A stretch of DNA of 64,000 bases. Source: Kitasatospora atroaurantiaca. Lineage in GTDB: Bacteria > Actinomycetota > Actinomycetes > Streptomycetales > Streptomycetaceae. The notes below the pieces were generated by a model, which saw only the letters and a list, made by a program, of their open reading frames with translations, did not search any database and was not told the DNA's origin. Every line of letters begins with the position of its first letter. Within the stretch, counting starts at the first letter, position 1. The translations under genes were made by a program, and so were the position numbers. Below are positions 16,648 through 27,186 of the stretch, one piece after another. The stretch covers positions 5,146,001 through 5,210,000 of the forward strand of contig NZ_VIVR01000001.1 of assembly GCF_007828955.1 (NCBI RefSeq), given 5' to 3'.

Positions 16648-19600
16648 ATGGAGCAGATATCGGTCAGTCCTGTCTTCGTCGGTCGCGGCACCGAGACCAC
16701 CGCACTCACCGCGGCCCTCCGGCGGGCCGGGGAGGGCCGGCCGCAGGCCGTCCTGATCGGGGGAGAGGCGGGCGTCGGGAAGACCCGCCTGATCGAGGAG
16801 TTCCTCGACTCGGCCTGCGCGCCGACCGTCGTCACCACGCTCGGCGGCTGCCTGGAGGTCGGGGCCGAGGGCCTCCCGTACGCGCCGCTGGCCACCGCTC
16901 TGCGCCGTCTGCACCGCCGGCTCGGCGCCGAACTGGAGCGGGCCGCCGAGGGGATGGAGGGCCATCTCGCCCGGCTGCTGCCGGACTTCGGCGCGACCGA
17001 CGCCGAGCCCAACGACGAGTTCAGCCGGGCCCGCCTGTTCGAGCACACCGCCCGGCTCTTCGAGCGCCTCAGCGCCGAGCGGACGCTGGTCCTGGCCGTC
17101 GAGGACCTGCACTGGTCCGACCGCTCCACCCGCGAGCTGCTCGCCTATCTGATCCGGACGCTGCACCGCTCACGCGTCATGATCGTCGCCACCTACCGCT
17201 CCGACGACCTGCACCGCCGGCACCCGCTCAGACCCTTCCTGGCCGAGCTGGACCGGCTGCGTACCGTCCAGCGCCTTGAGCTGGCCCGGTTCGGCCGCGG
17301 CGAGGTCGCCGAGCAGCTGGCCGGCATCCTGGGCACCGCGACGCCCGACCGCGAGCTGGTCGACCGCATCCACCGCCGCTCCGAGGGCAACCCGTTCTTC
17401 GTCGAGGAGCTCGCCACCGCGCACCAGGACGGCTGTGTGGCCGGGATGACCGACTCGCTCCGCGACATCCTGCTGGTGCGCGTCGAGACGCTGCCCGACG
17501 AGACCCAACGGGTCCTCAGAATCGCCGCCGAGGGCGGCTCCTACGTCGAGCACGCCCTGCTGGCCGCCGTGCTGGACGAGGGCGAGGAGCCCCTGATCGA
17601 GGCGCTGCGCAACGCCGTCGGGTCCAACGTGCTGCGGCCGGACACCGACGGCGAGGGGTACCGCTTCCGCCACGCCCTGGTCCGCGAGGCGGTCTCCGAC
17701 GACCTGCTGCCCGGGGAGCGGTACCGGATCAACCGGCGGTACGCCACGGTGCTGGAGGAGAACTCCGCACTCGTCTGCGCCGACACCCGCCCGGCCCGGC
17801 TGGCCAACTACTGGTACCACGCGCACGACCCCGCACGGGCCCTGCCGACCGCCCTCGACGCCGCCAGAGAGGCCCGCCGCCGCAACGCCTTCGCCGAGCA
17901 GCTGCGGATGCTGGAGCGCGCGCTCGAGCTGTGGGACGGGGTGCCCCCGGAGGTGCAGCAGGACACCCTGCGCCCGTACGACTGGGCCGAGACCTACCCG
18001 CCGTGCAGCTGCGACCCCGGCACCCACGACGACTCCTGCTACCAGCTGTGCCTGGTCGACGTGCTGGCCGAGGCGGTGGTCGCAGCCCGCCGCAGCGGGG
18101 ACCGCGAGCGCGGTCTGAGCCTGGCCAAGCGCGCGCTGAAGCAGGTGGACGAGCAGGAGAACCCGGAGCGCGCGGCCTGGTTCCGGATGCACCGCTCGCG
18201 GATGCTCGGCCACCTCCACCGCTCGGGCGGTGACGAGGAGATCGCGCACGCGCTGCGGCTGGTGGCCGGGCTGGGCCCCTCGGCGGTGCAGGCCGAGGTG
18301 TTCGCGCTGGCCGCCGCCCACGCGATGCTCGGCCACCCGACCGCCGCCGACGTCGCCCGGGCCGAACGGGCCGTCGAGATCGCCCGCGAGGTCGGCGCCG
18401 CCGGGGTGGAGCAGCACGCCAGGATGACCCTCGGCTCGCTGTACGCCCACTTCGGGGACCCGGAGGCCGGGGTCGCCCTGCTGGCGGACGCGGTCGAGAA
18501 GTGCGGACCGCTGGGCGCGGCGGACGTGTACTGCCGGGGTCTCAACAACCTGGCCAGTCTGCTGCTGGGCCTCGGGCGGGCGGCGGAGGCCGAGACGCTG
18601 GCCCGGCGGGGGCTGGAGGCGGCGGGCAGCACCGGGCTGCTCGCCAACACCGGTGCGATCCTGACCGGCAACCTCGCGGAGGCACTGATCGCCCTGGGCC
18701 GCCCCACCGAGGCGGCCGAGGTGCTGGCCGACTGGGTCGGCGGCCCGGGGGAGGGCGCGTTCCACGAGTTCCTCGACCGGCTCCGGGCCGAACTCGCGCT
18801 GGACCAGGGCGATGTGACGGCGGCCGCGGCCTTCCTCGGCCGGGCCAGGGAGGCCGGGCGGATCGCGCAGCAGCCCCAGCACGAACTGCCCCGGGTCTGG
18901 CTGGCGATGCGGATCGCCGACCGCGACGGCCGGCCGCTGGACGCCCGGGCCGAGCTGCTCGCCGCGCTGGACGCCCGGGTGGAGCGGCACGCGGCCTCGT
19001 CCGGGCAGTTGGCGGACGGCGGTTCGGGGTGGCTGCTGCCGGTGCTGGCGGAGGGCGCCGCGATCGAGGCCGACACCCGAGGCCTGCCGGCCGCCGACCT
19101 CGGCCGGCCCGTGGTGCTGCGCCGGATCGAGGAGGCCGCGGCCGGGCTCGATCCGAAGGTCCCGCTGCACATCGGCTGGGCGCGGATGCTGGAGGGGGAG
19201 TTGGCCCGGGCACAGGGCGCAGACACCCCGGCGCACTGGTCGGCCGCGGTCGAGGCACTGCGGGCGAGCGGCCTGGGGTACCCACTGGTGCTGGCCCTGT
19301 ACCGGGGCGCCGGGGCAGCCGCCTCCGCCGGGCAGCGGGAGGCGGCGGCCGGGCTGCTGCGGGAGGCCCGCGAGCTGGCGGCGGCCCGCGCGGACCGGCA
19401 TCTGCAGCGCGAGATCGCCCGGTTGGCGGAGCGGGTCGGTCTCGTTCTGGACGCCCGCCCGGCCGAGCGGCCGGCGGCGCCCGAACCGGCCGAGACCCTC
19501 GGGCTGACCCCTCGTGAGCGGGACGTGCTCCGGCTGCTCGCGCTCGGCCGGACCAACCGTCAGATCGCCGAGGAGCTGTACATCTCGCCCAAGACCGCAA

Positions 19601-19719
19601 GCGTGCACGTGTCGAACATCCTCGCCAAGCTGGAGGTCGGCGGCCGGGGCGAGGCGGCGGCCCTGGCGCATCGCCTGCGGCTGTTCCCGGAGGGGGAGTT
19701 GGCGCCGACCGGAGCCTGA
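16648..19719 (+). CDS. LuxR-family regulator of the LAL type (AAA ATPase + HTH)
   Basis: A 1023-residue large ATP-binding LuxR-type regulator. Walker A is GGEAGVGKTRL at residues 38-48 and Walker B-like is LVLAVEDLHWSD near 150. The long middle region is TPR-like helical repeat. The C-terminus is a LuxR HTH (about 952-1012: LTPRERDVLRLLALGRTNRQ followed by IAEELYISPKTASVHVSNIL). The start MEQISVSP at 16648 was chosen because the AAA domain begins there; the frame is open 128 codons upstream, but that part overlaps the small gene. Such proteins are transcription activators; the target is unknown. Confidence 0.9.
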   Translation: MEQISVSPVFVGRGTETTALTAALRRAGEGRPQAVLIGGEAGVGKTRLIEEFLDSACAPTVVTTLGGCLEVGAEGLPYAPLATALRRLHRRLGAELERAAEGMEGHLARLLPDFGATDAEPNDEFSRARLFEHTARLFERLSAERTLVLAVEDLHWSDRSTRELLAYLIRTLHRSRVMIVATYRSDDLHRRHPLRPFLAELDRLRTVQRLELARFGRGEVAEQLAGILGTATPDRELVDRIHRRSEGNPFFVEELATAHQDGCVAGMTDSLRDILLVRVETLPDETQRVLRIAAEGGSYVEHALLAAVLDEGEEPLIEALRNAVGSNVLRPDTDGEGYRFRHALVREAVSDDLLPGERYRINRRYATVLEENSALVCADTRPARLANYWYHAHDPARALPTALDAAREARRRNAFAEQLRMLERALELWDGVPPEVQQDTLRPYDWAETYPPCSCDPGTHDDSCYQLCLVDVLAEAVVAARRSGDRERGLSLAKRALKQVDEQENPERAAWFRMHRSRMLGHLHRSGGDEEIAHALRLVAGLGPSAVQAEVFALAAAHAMLGHPTAADVARAERAVEIAREVGAAGVEQHARMTLGSLYAHFGDPEAGVALLADAVEKCGPLGAADVYCRGLNNLASLLLGLGRAAEAETLARRGLEAAGSTGLLANTGAILTGNLAEALIALGRPTEAAEVLADWVGGPGEGAFHEFLDRLRAELALDQGDVTAAAAFLGRAREAGRIAQQPQHELPRVWLAMRIADRDGRPLDARAELLAALDARVERHAASSGQLADGGSGWLLPVLAEGAAIEADTRGLPAADLGRPVVLRRIEEAAAGLDPKVPLHIGWARMLEGELARAQGADTPAHWSAAVEALRASGLGYPLVLALYRGAGAAASAGQREAAAGLLREARELAAARADRHLQREIARLAERVGLVLDARPAERPAAPEPAETLGLTPRERDVLRLLALGRTNRQIAEELYISPKTASVHVSNILAKLEVGGRGEAAALAHRLRLFPEGELAPTGA

Positions 19720-19846
19720 CGGGCCCGGCTCCTCCGTACGGCGCTCTGCTCCAAGAGCCGCCGGCAGTCGGGGGGCGGCGTCGCGGGCCGATAGCTCTCG
19801 CCTGGACTGCGTTGTCGTCGGTCGCCGCAGCTCCGCTGCTACTCCG

Positions 19847-19876
19847 CCCCCAGCCTTCGGCCGGGAGGTGCCCCCA
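19847..19876 (-). repeat. Dispersed repeat B, copy 1 (reverse orientation)
   Basis: A 30-bp element that begins CCCCAGCCTTCGGCCGGGAG. Its reverse complement occurs without mismatch at 63030-63059, where it interrupts an inverted repeat of family A. Its inner CCTTCGGCCGGGAGG can fold into a small hairpin. Confidence 0.7.
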
Positions 19877-19912
19877 CCTCCGCCTTGCCGGACTCGGCTC
19901 TGGACCCTCCCT

Positions 19913-19942
19913 CCTTGCCCGCCTTCGGCCAGGAGGGGCCCA
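19913..19942 (+). repeat. Dispersed repeat C, copy 1
   Basis: CCTTGCCCGCCTTCGGCCAG followed by GAGGGGCCCA. A near-identical copy is at 49579-49608, where the loop reads GGCATCGGGC. Both copies lie in gene-free DNA. Confidence 0.65.
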
Positions 19943-20280
19943 TCGTCACCCACCCCCCGATTGCCGGAGGCTCTACGCCCGCGCGCTCCCCCGCGTGCGC
20001 TCCGCCCAACCGGGCCGATCCGGCAGAAGCGGGTGCAAATCCCTACGGTCGCACCATTACTCTAAGTTGAGTGTGCGTGTCATTGAGTGACCAAAGTGGT
20101 GTAGTGTCCCGGGTGGGAACACCGGTACGGCGCGACGGATCCACTCCGTTCGCCGGCCCCGTGGGTGCCGGAACCAGCCAACGGGGATGCTGCAATGACG
20201 TGACGTCAGGTCACTTCGCGCGGCGGCACAGCCGAGGCCCGGGTCGCGAACAGGCCCCGGGCTGGAGGGGGAGATGTCGA

Positions 20281-23271
20281 GTGAACTCCACCGATGCGGT
20301 GCTGGCAGCCCCGCCCCCGCCCGGGACCTGGGCAGGCGGCTTCGCCCGCAGCGGCAGGCTCCCCGGCGCACTCGTCGCGCTCCTCTGCCTCGGCTTCGCG
20401 CTGGGCGCCGCACTCGGCTGGGGCTCACCCGGCCTCGCCCTCTTCATGGGTGACTTCGGCCTGGCGGGGGCCGCCCTCGCCGCCGCGCTCTCCTGCCTGC
20501 TGTACGGCTGCACGGTCGGCGGCCCGACCCGACCCGCCTGGCTGCTGTTCGGCCTCTCCTCGTCCATGGTGGCCTTCGGCAACGGCACCTGGGGCTGGTA
20601 CGAGGTGGTGCTCCGCACCCCGCTGCCCGAGGACTCGCCGGCCGAGTACGCCTTCCTGCTCTTCGCCCCGCTCGCCATCACCGGCCTGATGGTGCTCGCC
20701 CAGCGCCCCCGCACCGCGGCCGGCTGGCTCTGCCTGCTGCTGGACGGCTGGCTGGTGGCCGGCTCGCTCTTCACCCTCAGCTGGAGCCTGGCGCTGGGCC
20801 GGGTGGCCGCCGGGGAGGGCGACGACCCGCTGCGGCTGGCCCTCGGACTGGCCTACCCGGTGCTGGACATCCTGCTGGTCAGCCTGGTCGTCGGGCTGCG
20901 CTTCCGCAGCCGGGACGGCAACCGCGCGGCCGTCCACACCGCCATGGTCGGGCTCGCCGTCACGGTGGTCTGCGACGCCCTCTTCACCTCGCCCGAGCTG
21001 CGCAGCAGCTACCACTCGGGCGAGCTGCTGGACGCGGGCTGGTTCGCCGGCAGCGTGCTGCTCGCCTGGGCCCCCTGGTCGCCGCGACGGCGCCGCCGCC
21101 CGAGCCGCGAGCACCCCTCGGCCGGCGGTGCCCCGCGCCGCCGGGTCGCCTCGACCTTCAGCGCCCTCACCCCCTACGCCGCGGCGGCCGTCTGCACCGC
21201 CGGCATCCTCTACAACGCCCTGGGCGGCCGCCCGCTGGACCGGGTGGTGATCGCGGCGGCGTGCACCGTGGGCCTGGCGCTGATCCTGCGCCAGGGCGTG
21301 ATGCTGCTGGACAACCTCTCGCTCGCCCAGGAGCTGGCCCACAAGGAGGCGCACTTCCGCTCCCTGGTGCAGGGTTCCAGCGACGTCATCATGATCGCGG
21401 GCGCCAACGGCGTCCTCTCGTACGTCAGCCCGGCCGCCCTGGGCGTCTACGGCCGGGATCCCGAGGAACTGGTCGGCGGCAACCTGCTCAACCTCGTCCA
21501 CCCCGACGACGTGGACCGGGTGCTGATGGAGGTCCGGCGCCTGCTGGCGAAGAACCACGGCCGTCGGGGCGCCGACGGCGGCAGCGAGCCCTCGGCCCGG
21601 GTCGAGTGCCGGGTCCGCTCCGGCGGCGGCGAGTGGCTGCACGTGGAGTCCACCGTCAACCGCTACCGGGACGGCCTGATCCTCAACAGCCGCGACGTCA
21701 CCGAGCGCGTCATACTGCAGGCCCAGCTGCAGCACAACGCCTTCCACGACCCGCTCACCGACCTGCCGAACCGCGCGCTGTTCACCCAGCGGGTGCGGGC
21801 CGCGCTCGGCGGCACCGACGGCGCCCGCCCGCACCCCGGCGGCGACGACGCCACGGTGGCCGTGCTCTTCCTCGACCTGGACGGCTTCAAGGCCGTCAAC
21901 GACACCGCCGGTCACCAGGTGGGGGACGAGCTCCTGGTCCAGGCCGCCCGCCGGCTCCAGGGCGCCGTACGGTCCGGGGACACCGTCGCCCGGTTCGGCG
22001 GGGACGAGTTCGCCGCGCTGGTCTGCGGGCGGCTCGGCCGCTCCCAGGTCCACGAACTCGCCGAGCGGCTGCGCTCCGCGCTCTCCCAGCCGTACTGGAT
22101 CGGCGGCGCCGAGCTGGGCGTCGCGGCCAGCATCGGCATCGCCTTCGGCCCGCGCGACCACGCACCGGACGCCGACCCGAAGGCCGCGACCGACGAGCTG
22201 ATGCGCAACGCCGACCTCGCGATGTACCGGGCCAAGTCCCAGGGCAAGGGCCGGGTGGTGCTCTACACCCCGGCCATGCGGGCCGAGCTGGACCGCCGTA
22301 CCGAGCTGGAGGAGCGGCTGCGCCTCGCCGTCCGGGAGGGCAGCTTCACCCTGCTCCACCAGCCGGTGGTCGACCTCACCACCGGTGCGGTGACCTCCGT
22401 CGAGGCGCAGGCCCGCTGGCGCTCCGCCCAGGGGCTGCTGCTCACCCCGGCCGAGTTCCTGCGTACCGCCGAGCAGGGCGACGCGGCGACACGCTTCGCC
22501 CGCTGGATGCTCCAGGAGGCGGTCACCACGGCCGCCGCCCGCCGCAACGCGCTGGCCAGGCCCCGGTCCGTCCCCGTCCCCGTCTCGGTCCGGCTGACCG
22601 CCGAGCGGCTCTGCGCGCCCGGCATGTACGAGACCATCGTGACCATCCTCCGGGAGACCGGGCTGCCCGCCGAGCACCTGGTGATCGAGCTGGCCCGGAC
22701 CGGTCCGGACGCCGCCGCGGACGAGCTCGGCCGCCGGCTGGCCGCGCTGCGGCGGCACGGGGTGTCCACCGCCGTCGCGGGCTTCGGCGCCGGCAGCGGC
22801 TCGCTCGGGGCACTCGCCAGGCTCCCGTTCGACGCTCTGAAACTGGACCGCAGCCTGGTCCAGGACGTCGCCGACTCCGCCCTGACCAGGGCGCTGGCCG
22901 GGCACGCGCTGCGGCTCGGCCGGGACCTGGGCCTGGTGACCGTGGCGGAGGGCGTCGACCAGCCCCGGCAGGTGGCCACCCTGCAGGAGCTGGGGTGCCG
23001 CCAGGGCCAGGGGCTGGCCTTCGCCCAGCCGCTGGACGAGCACCGGCTGCGCCGCGCCCTGGCCCGCCGGGTGTACCCGCTGCCGAGGCCGATGGGGACG
23101 CTCTCGGCGCGCCGCGCGTACCTGTCGGCAGACACCCGTTCGGGTGGCCGTCCGGAGCCCGGTCCGGGGCGGGTCGTACACCATCACGGGGCCTCCGACC
23201 TGCCCGAACGGCGTGCGGTGACCGGTCCGTTCACCGGTCCGCATGGTGAGACCTCCGTCCCACCCGCTTGA
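20281..23271 (+). CDS. Membrane PAS-GGDEF protein with degenerate EAL domain (CdgE-like)
   Basis: A 996-residue protein: about eight or more N-terminal membrane segments (25-350), a PAS domain (about 360-470), a GGDEF domain with intact FGGDEF near residue 571, and a C-terminal EAL-type domain. The EAL half lacks its catalytic motifs: SVEAQARW replaces EALLRW, and VAGFGAGS replaces DDFGTG. I therefore expect a diguanylate cyclase with a sensory or structural EAL. GTG at 20281 follows GGAGGGGGAG; the longer upstream frame is unsupported. The position upstream of ilvB resembles a c-di-GMP gene of Streptomyces, from memory. Confidence 0.85.
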   Translation: MNSTDAVLAAPPPPGTWAGGFARSGRLPGALVALLCLGFALGAALGWGSPGLALFMGDFGLAGAALAAALSCLLYGCTVGGPTRPAWLLFGLSSSMVAFGNGTWGWYEVVLRTPLPEDSPAEYAFLLFAPLAITGLMVLAQRPRTAAGWLCLLLDGWLVAGSLFTLSWSLALGRVAAGEGDDPLRLALGLAYPVLDILLVSLVVGLRFRSRDGNRAAVHTAMVGLAVTVVCDALFTSPELRSSYHSGELLDAGWFAGSVLLAWAPWSPRRRRRPSREHPSAGGAPRRRVASTFSALTPYAAAAVCTAGILYNALGGRPLDRVVIAAACTVGLALILRQGVMLLDNLSLAQELAHKEAHFRSLVQGSSDVIMIAGANGVLSYVSPAALGVYGRDPEELVGGNLLNLVHPDDVDRVLMEVRRLLAKNHGRRGADGGSEPSARVECRVRSGGGEWLHVESTVNRYRDGLILNSRDVTERVILQAQLQHNAFHDPLTDLPNRALFTQRVRAALGGTDGARPHPGGDDATVAVLFLDLDGFKAVNDTAGHQVGDELLVQAARRLQGAVRSGDTVARFGGDEFAALVCGRLGRSQVHELAERLRSALSQPYWIGGAELGVAASIGIAFGPRDHAPDADPKAATDELMRNADLAMYRAKSQGKGRVVLYTPAMRAELDRRTELEERLRLAVREGSFTLLHQPVVDLTTGAVTSVEAQARWRSAQGLLLTPAEFLRTAEQGDAATRFARWMLQEAVTTAAARRNALARPRSVPVPVSVRLTAERLCAPGMYETIVTILRETGLPAEHLVIELARTGPDAAADELGRRLAALRRHGVSTAVAGFGAGSGSLGALARLPFDALKLDRSLVQDVADSALTRALAGHALRLGRDLGLVTVAEGVDQPRQVATLQELGCRQGQGLAFAQPLDEHRLRRALARRVYPLPRPMGTLSARRAYLSADTRSGGRPEPGPGRVVHHHGASDLPERRAVTGPFTGPHGETSVPPA

Positions 23272-23304
23272 CACTCGATACCGCCGGGGAGGAAGGTCGG
23301 TGCC

Positions 23305-23346
23305 ATGCGCACCCGAATTCTCGTACTTGGCGGGCGCGTCGGCTGA
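23305..23346 (+). CDS. ilvB leader peptide (Ile-Leu-Val-Leu)
   Basis: A 13-codon ORF reading MRTRILVLGGRVG then TGA, with GGAGGAAGG upstream. Consecutive Ile, Leu, Val and Leu codons lie just before a pair of mutually exclusive hairpins. This is the classical actinobacterial branched-chain amino acid attenuator upstream of ilvBNC: scarce charged tRNA stalls the ribosome and lets RNA polymerase read through. Confidence 0.92.
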   Translation: MRTRILVLGGRVG

Positions 23347-23360
23347 AGCAGACCGACGCG
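23335..23360 (+). promoter_or_regulatory. First hairpin of the ilvB attenuator
   Basis: CGCGTCGG (23335-23342) pairs with CCGACGCG (23353-23360). It overlaps the last codons of the leader peptide, so ribosome position decides whether it forms. Confidence 0.7.
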
Positions 23361-23363
23361 CCA

Positions 23364-23396
23364 CCCCTCGCATGCCCTGGGCACGAGGGGTTTTTT
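23364..23396 (+). terminator. Attenuator terminator upstream of ilvB
   Basis: CCCCTCG pairs with CGAGGGG, with an extra inner TGCC/GGCA pairing, followed by TTTTTT. It lies 156 nt before the ilvB start and is the regulated terminator of the leader. Confidence 0.9.
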
Positions 23397-23552
23397 GTTG
23401 CACTGGAACTGCTTAAAAACCGCAAGACCACTGGCCTTGACCGTCCGGCCCCTCCCATTTGTCAGTTTTGGGCGGACGATTGAGGCAGAGCCGGATACCG
23501 GCCCGGGAACCCTCACCGCCAGGGCCGGCAGAACCCGAGAAGAGACAGGCAG

Positions 23553-25406
23553 ATGACTGAGCACGCCGCTACCCCCCGCCGCGGGGACAACCCGGCCGCC
23601 CACGCTCCGGGTCCCCAGACCATCGTCGAGACGATGACCGGCGCGCAGTCGCTCATCCGCTCGCTGGAGGCCGTAGGCGCGGACACCGTCTTCGGCATCC
23701 CGGGCGGGGCCATCCTTCCCGCGTACGACCCGCTGATGGACTCGCAGAAGGTGCGCCACATCCTGGTCCGCCACGAGCAGGGCGCGGGCCACGCCGCCAC
23801 CGGTTACGCCCAGGCCACCGGCCGGGTCGGTGTCTGTATGGCCACCTCGGGCCCGGGCGCGACCAACCTGGTGACGCCGATCGCCGACGCCTACATGGAC
23901 TCCGTCCCGATGGTCGCGATCACCGGCCAGGTCGCCTCCAAGGCGATCGGCACCGACGCCTTCCAGGAGGCGGACATCTGCGGCATCACGATGCCGATCA
24001 CCAAGCACAACTTCCTGGTCACCGACCCGGCCGAGATCCCCCGCGTGATCGCCGAGGCCTTCCACATCGCCGCCACCGGCCGCCCGGGCCCGGTCCTGGT
24101 CGACATCGCCAAGGACGCGCTGCAGGCCACCACCACCTTCCGCTGGCCGGTGGAGACCTCGCTGCCCGGCTACCGCCCGGTCACCAAGCCGCACGCCAAG
24201 CAGATCCGCGAGGCCGCGAAGATGCTGGTCAGCGCGAAGAAGCCGGTGCTGTACGTCGGCGGCGGTGTGCTCAAGGCCCACGCCTCGGCCGAGCTGCGGA
24301 TCCTCGCCGAGCTGACCGGCGCCCCGGTCGTCACCACCCTGATGGCGCTCGGCGTCTTCCCGGACAGCCACCCGCAGCACCTGGGCATGCCGGGCATGCA
24401 CGGCTCCGTCCCGGCCGTCACCGCGCTGCAGAAGGCCGACCTGCTCTTCACCCTCGGCGCGCGCTTCGACGACCGCGTCACCGGCAAGCTGGACAGCTTC
24501 GCCCCGTACGCCAAGGTCGTCCACGCCGACATCGACCCGGCGGAGATCGGCAAGAACCGTCCGGCGGACGTGCCGATCGTCGGTGACGCCCGCGAGGTGA
24601 TCGCCGACCTGATCGTCGCCGTCCAGGCCGAGTTCGACGCCGGTCACAAGGCCGACTACGGCGACTGGTGGGTCAAGCTCAACGAGTGGAAGAAGACCTA
24701 CCCGCTCGGCTACGAGCCCGCCCCCGAGGGCGAGCTCTCCCCGCAGCAGGTGATCGAGCGGATCGGCCAGATCGTCGGCTCGGACGCGATCTACGCGGCG
24801 GGCGTCGGCCAGCACCAGATGTGGGCCTCGCAGTTCATCAACTACGAGAAGCCCGCCACCTGGCTGAACTCCGGCGGCGCGGGCACCATGGGCTACGCCG
24901 TCCCGGCGGCGATGGGCGCCAAGGCGGGCAAGCCGGAGGCCGTGGTCTGGGCGATCGACGGTGACGGCTGCTTCCAGATGACCAACCAGGAGCTGGTCAC
25001 CTGCGCGCTGAACAACATCCCGATCAAGGTCGCCGTCATCAACAACGGCTCGCTGGGCATGGTCCGCCAGTGGCAGACCCTCTTCTACAACCAGCGCTAC
25101 TCCAACACCGTGCTGCACGCGGGCCCCGAGCACGACGGCAAGGAGCCGCCGGCCCAGGGCACCCGGATCCCGGACTTCGTGCTGCTGTCGGAGGCGATGG
25201 GCTGCGTCGGTCTGCGCTGCGAGCGTCCGGAGGACCTGGACGCGGTGATCGAGCAGGCGATGGCGATCAACGACCGCCCGGTGGTCATCGACTTCATCGT
25301 TCACCAGGACGCCATGGTCTGGCCGATGGTCGCGGCCGGCACCAGCAACGACGAGATCCTCGCCGCCCGGGACGTGCGCCCGGACTTCGGCGACGACCTC
25401 GACTAA
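23553..25406 (+). CDS. ilvB: Acetolactate synthase large subunit
   Basis: A 617-residue TPP- and FAD-dependent enzyme making acetolactate or acetohydroxybutyrate, the first common step of Val/Leu and Ile synthesis. Visible motifs: IPGGAILPAYDPL, the TPP-activating Glu in RHEQGAGHAATG, GARFDDRVTG for FAD, and the GDGCF TPP/Mg site near residue 470. A 40-residue N-terminal extension precedes the catalytic core, as in other Streptomyces. First structural gene behind the attenuator; ilvN follows after 26 nt. Confidence 0.97.
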   Translation: MTEHAATPRRGDNPAAHAPGPQTIVETMTGAQSLIRSLEAVGADTVFGIPGGAILPAYDPLMDSQKVRHILVRHEQGAGHAATGYAQATGRVGVCMATSGPGATNLVTPIADAYMDSVPMVAITGQVASKAIGTDAFQEADICGITMPITKHNFLVTDPAEIPRVIAEAFHIAATGRPGPVLVDIAKDALQATTTFRWPVETSLPGYRPVTKPHAKQIREAAKMLVSAKKPVLYVGGGVLKAHASAELRILAELTGAPVVTTLMALGVFPDSHPQHLGMPGMHGSVPAVTALQKADLLFTLGARFDDRVTGKLDSFAPYAKVVHADIDPAEIGKNRPADVPIVGDAREVIADLIVAVQAEFDAGHKADYGDWWVKLNEWKKTYPLGYEPAPEGELSPQQVIERIGQIVGSDAIYAAGVGQHQMWASQFINYEKPATWLNSGGAGTMGYAVPAAMGAKAGKPEAVVWAIDGDGCFQMTNQELVTCALNNIPIKVAVINNGSLGMVRQWQTLFYNQRYSNTVLHAGPEHDGKEPPAQGTRIPDFVLLSEAMGCVGLRCERPEDLDAVIEQAMAINDRPVVIDFIVHQDAMVWPMVAAGTSNDEILAARDVRPDFGDDLD

Positions 25407-25432
25407 GAGCCCCGACCATCCGATAGAGAGTC

Positions 25433-25966
25433 ATGACCACCATGTCCAAGCACACCCTCTCCGTCCTGGTCGAGAACAAGCCCGGCGTGCTCGCCCGCAT
25501 CGCCGCCCTGTTCTCCCGTCGGGGTTTCAACATCGACTCCCTCGCCGTCGGCCCGACCGAGCACCCGGACATCTCCCGGATGACGATCGTCGTCAACGTC
25601 GAGGACCTCCCGCTCGAGCAGGTCACCAAGCAGCTGAACAAGCTGGTCAACGTGATAAAGATCGTCGAGCTCGACCAGTCCGCTGCGATCCAGCGGGAGC
25701 TGGTCCTGGTCAAGGTCCGCGCCGACGCCGAGACCCGCTCGCAGATCGTCGAGATCGTGTCGCTGTTCCGCGCCAAGACAGTTGACGTGTCGCCGGACGC
25801 CGTGACCATCGAGGCCACCGGCAGCTCCGACAAGCTGGAGGCGATGCTCCGGATGCTGGAGCCGTACGGCATCAAGGAGCTCGTCCAGTCCGGCCTGGTG
25901 GCGATCGGGCGCGGCGCCCGTTCGATCACCGACCGGTCGCTGCGGGCCCTCGACCGCAGCGCGTAG
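25433..25966 (+). CDS. ilvN: Acetolactate synthase small (regulatory) subunit
   Basis: A 177-residue regulatory subunit that gives valine feedback sensitivity to IlvB. N-terminal ACT domain (HTLSVLVENKPGVLARIAAL) and the C-terminal ALS_ss domain. ATG 25433 has AGAGAG just upstream and is preferred; ATG 25442 is an alternative that matches family N-termini equally well. It ends with the conserved tail ITDRSLRALDRSA. Confidence 0.96.
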   Translation: MTTMSKHTLSVLVENKPGVLARIAALFSRRGFNIDSLAVGPTEHPDISRMTIVVNVEDLPLEQVTKQLNKLVNVIKIVELDQSAAIQRELVLVKVRADAETRSQIVEIVSLFRAKTVDVSPDAVTIEATGSSDKLEAMLRMLEPYGIKELVQSGLVAIGRGARSITDRSLRALDRSA

Positions 25967-26029
25967 GCACTGCGCCCCGACACAGCTGTCTCACCCCCTG
26001 AAGCAACGCCCCACACCCAGCCGGGTCCA

Positions 26030-26044
26030 CGTACCGTAGGTACG
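26030..26044. promoter_or_regulatory. Small dyad upstream of ilvC
   Basis: CGTACC-GTA-GGTACG lies 37 nt before the ilvC start, upstream of the AAGGAG ribosome site. It could be an operator or a small mRNA hairpin. Confidence 0.3.
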
Positions 26045-26080
26045 CACCGGCAACACCACCACGCAAGGAGATGTGCCCCC

Positions 26081-27079
<999 letters not shown>

Positions 27080-27087
27080 CTGCCTTG

Positions 27088-27119
27088 GTGGAGCAGGTCC
27101 GTGCCCGGGCCTGCTCCAC
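27088..27119 (+). terminator. Hairpin after ilvC
   Basis: GTGGAGCAGG pairs with CCTGCTCCAC around a 12-nt loop, 8 nt past the ilvC stop. Confidence 0.75.
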
Positions 27120-27159
27120 TCACACTCCAGTTCTCTTCGATTTATCCGGCTAGGCTGAT

Positions 27160-27186
27160 CCCGTCCGAGTGATTTCGCCGGACGGG
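27160..27186. promoter_or_regulatory. Dyad in the serA upstream region
   Basis: CCCGTCCG and CGGACGGG flank an 11-nt spacer, just downstream of a -10-like TAGGCT (27151). It may be at the start of the serA mRNA, leaving a ~180-nt leader. Function unknown. Confidence 0.3.

Larger units (their letters stand above)
19720..20280. other. Long gene-free stretch with repeat elements
   Basis: About 560 bp between the LAL regulator and the PAS-GGDEF protein. The first 330 bp hold dispersed repeats (see 19847 and 19913). The last 210 bp contain GTGAC-GTCAG-GTCAC, a perfect 5-bp dyad at 20200-20214, probably within the promoter of the downstream gene. No supportable gene on either strand. Confidence 0.5.

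Noticed and set aside
17170..19953. A 927-codon minus-strand frame opposite the LAL regulator
   Set aside because: Shadow of the regulator; composition is typical of antisense frames in GC-rich genes.
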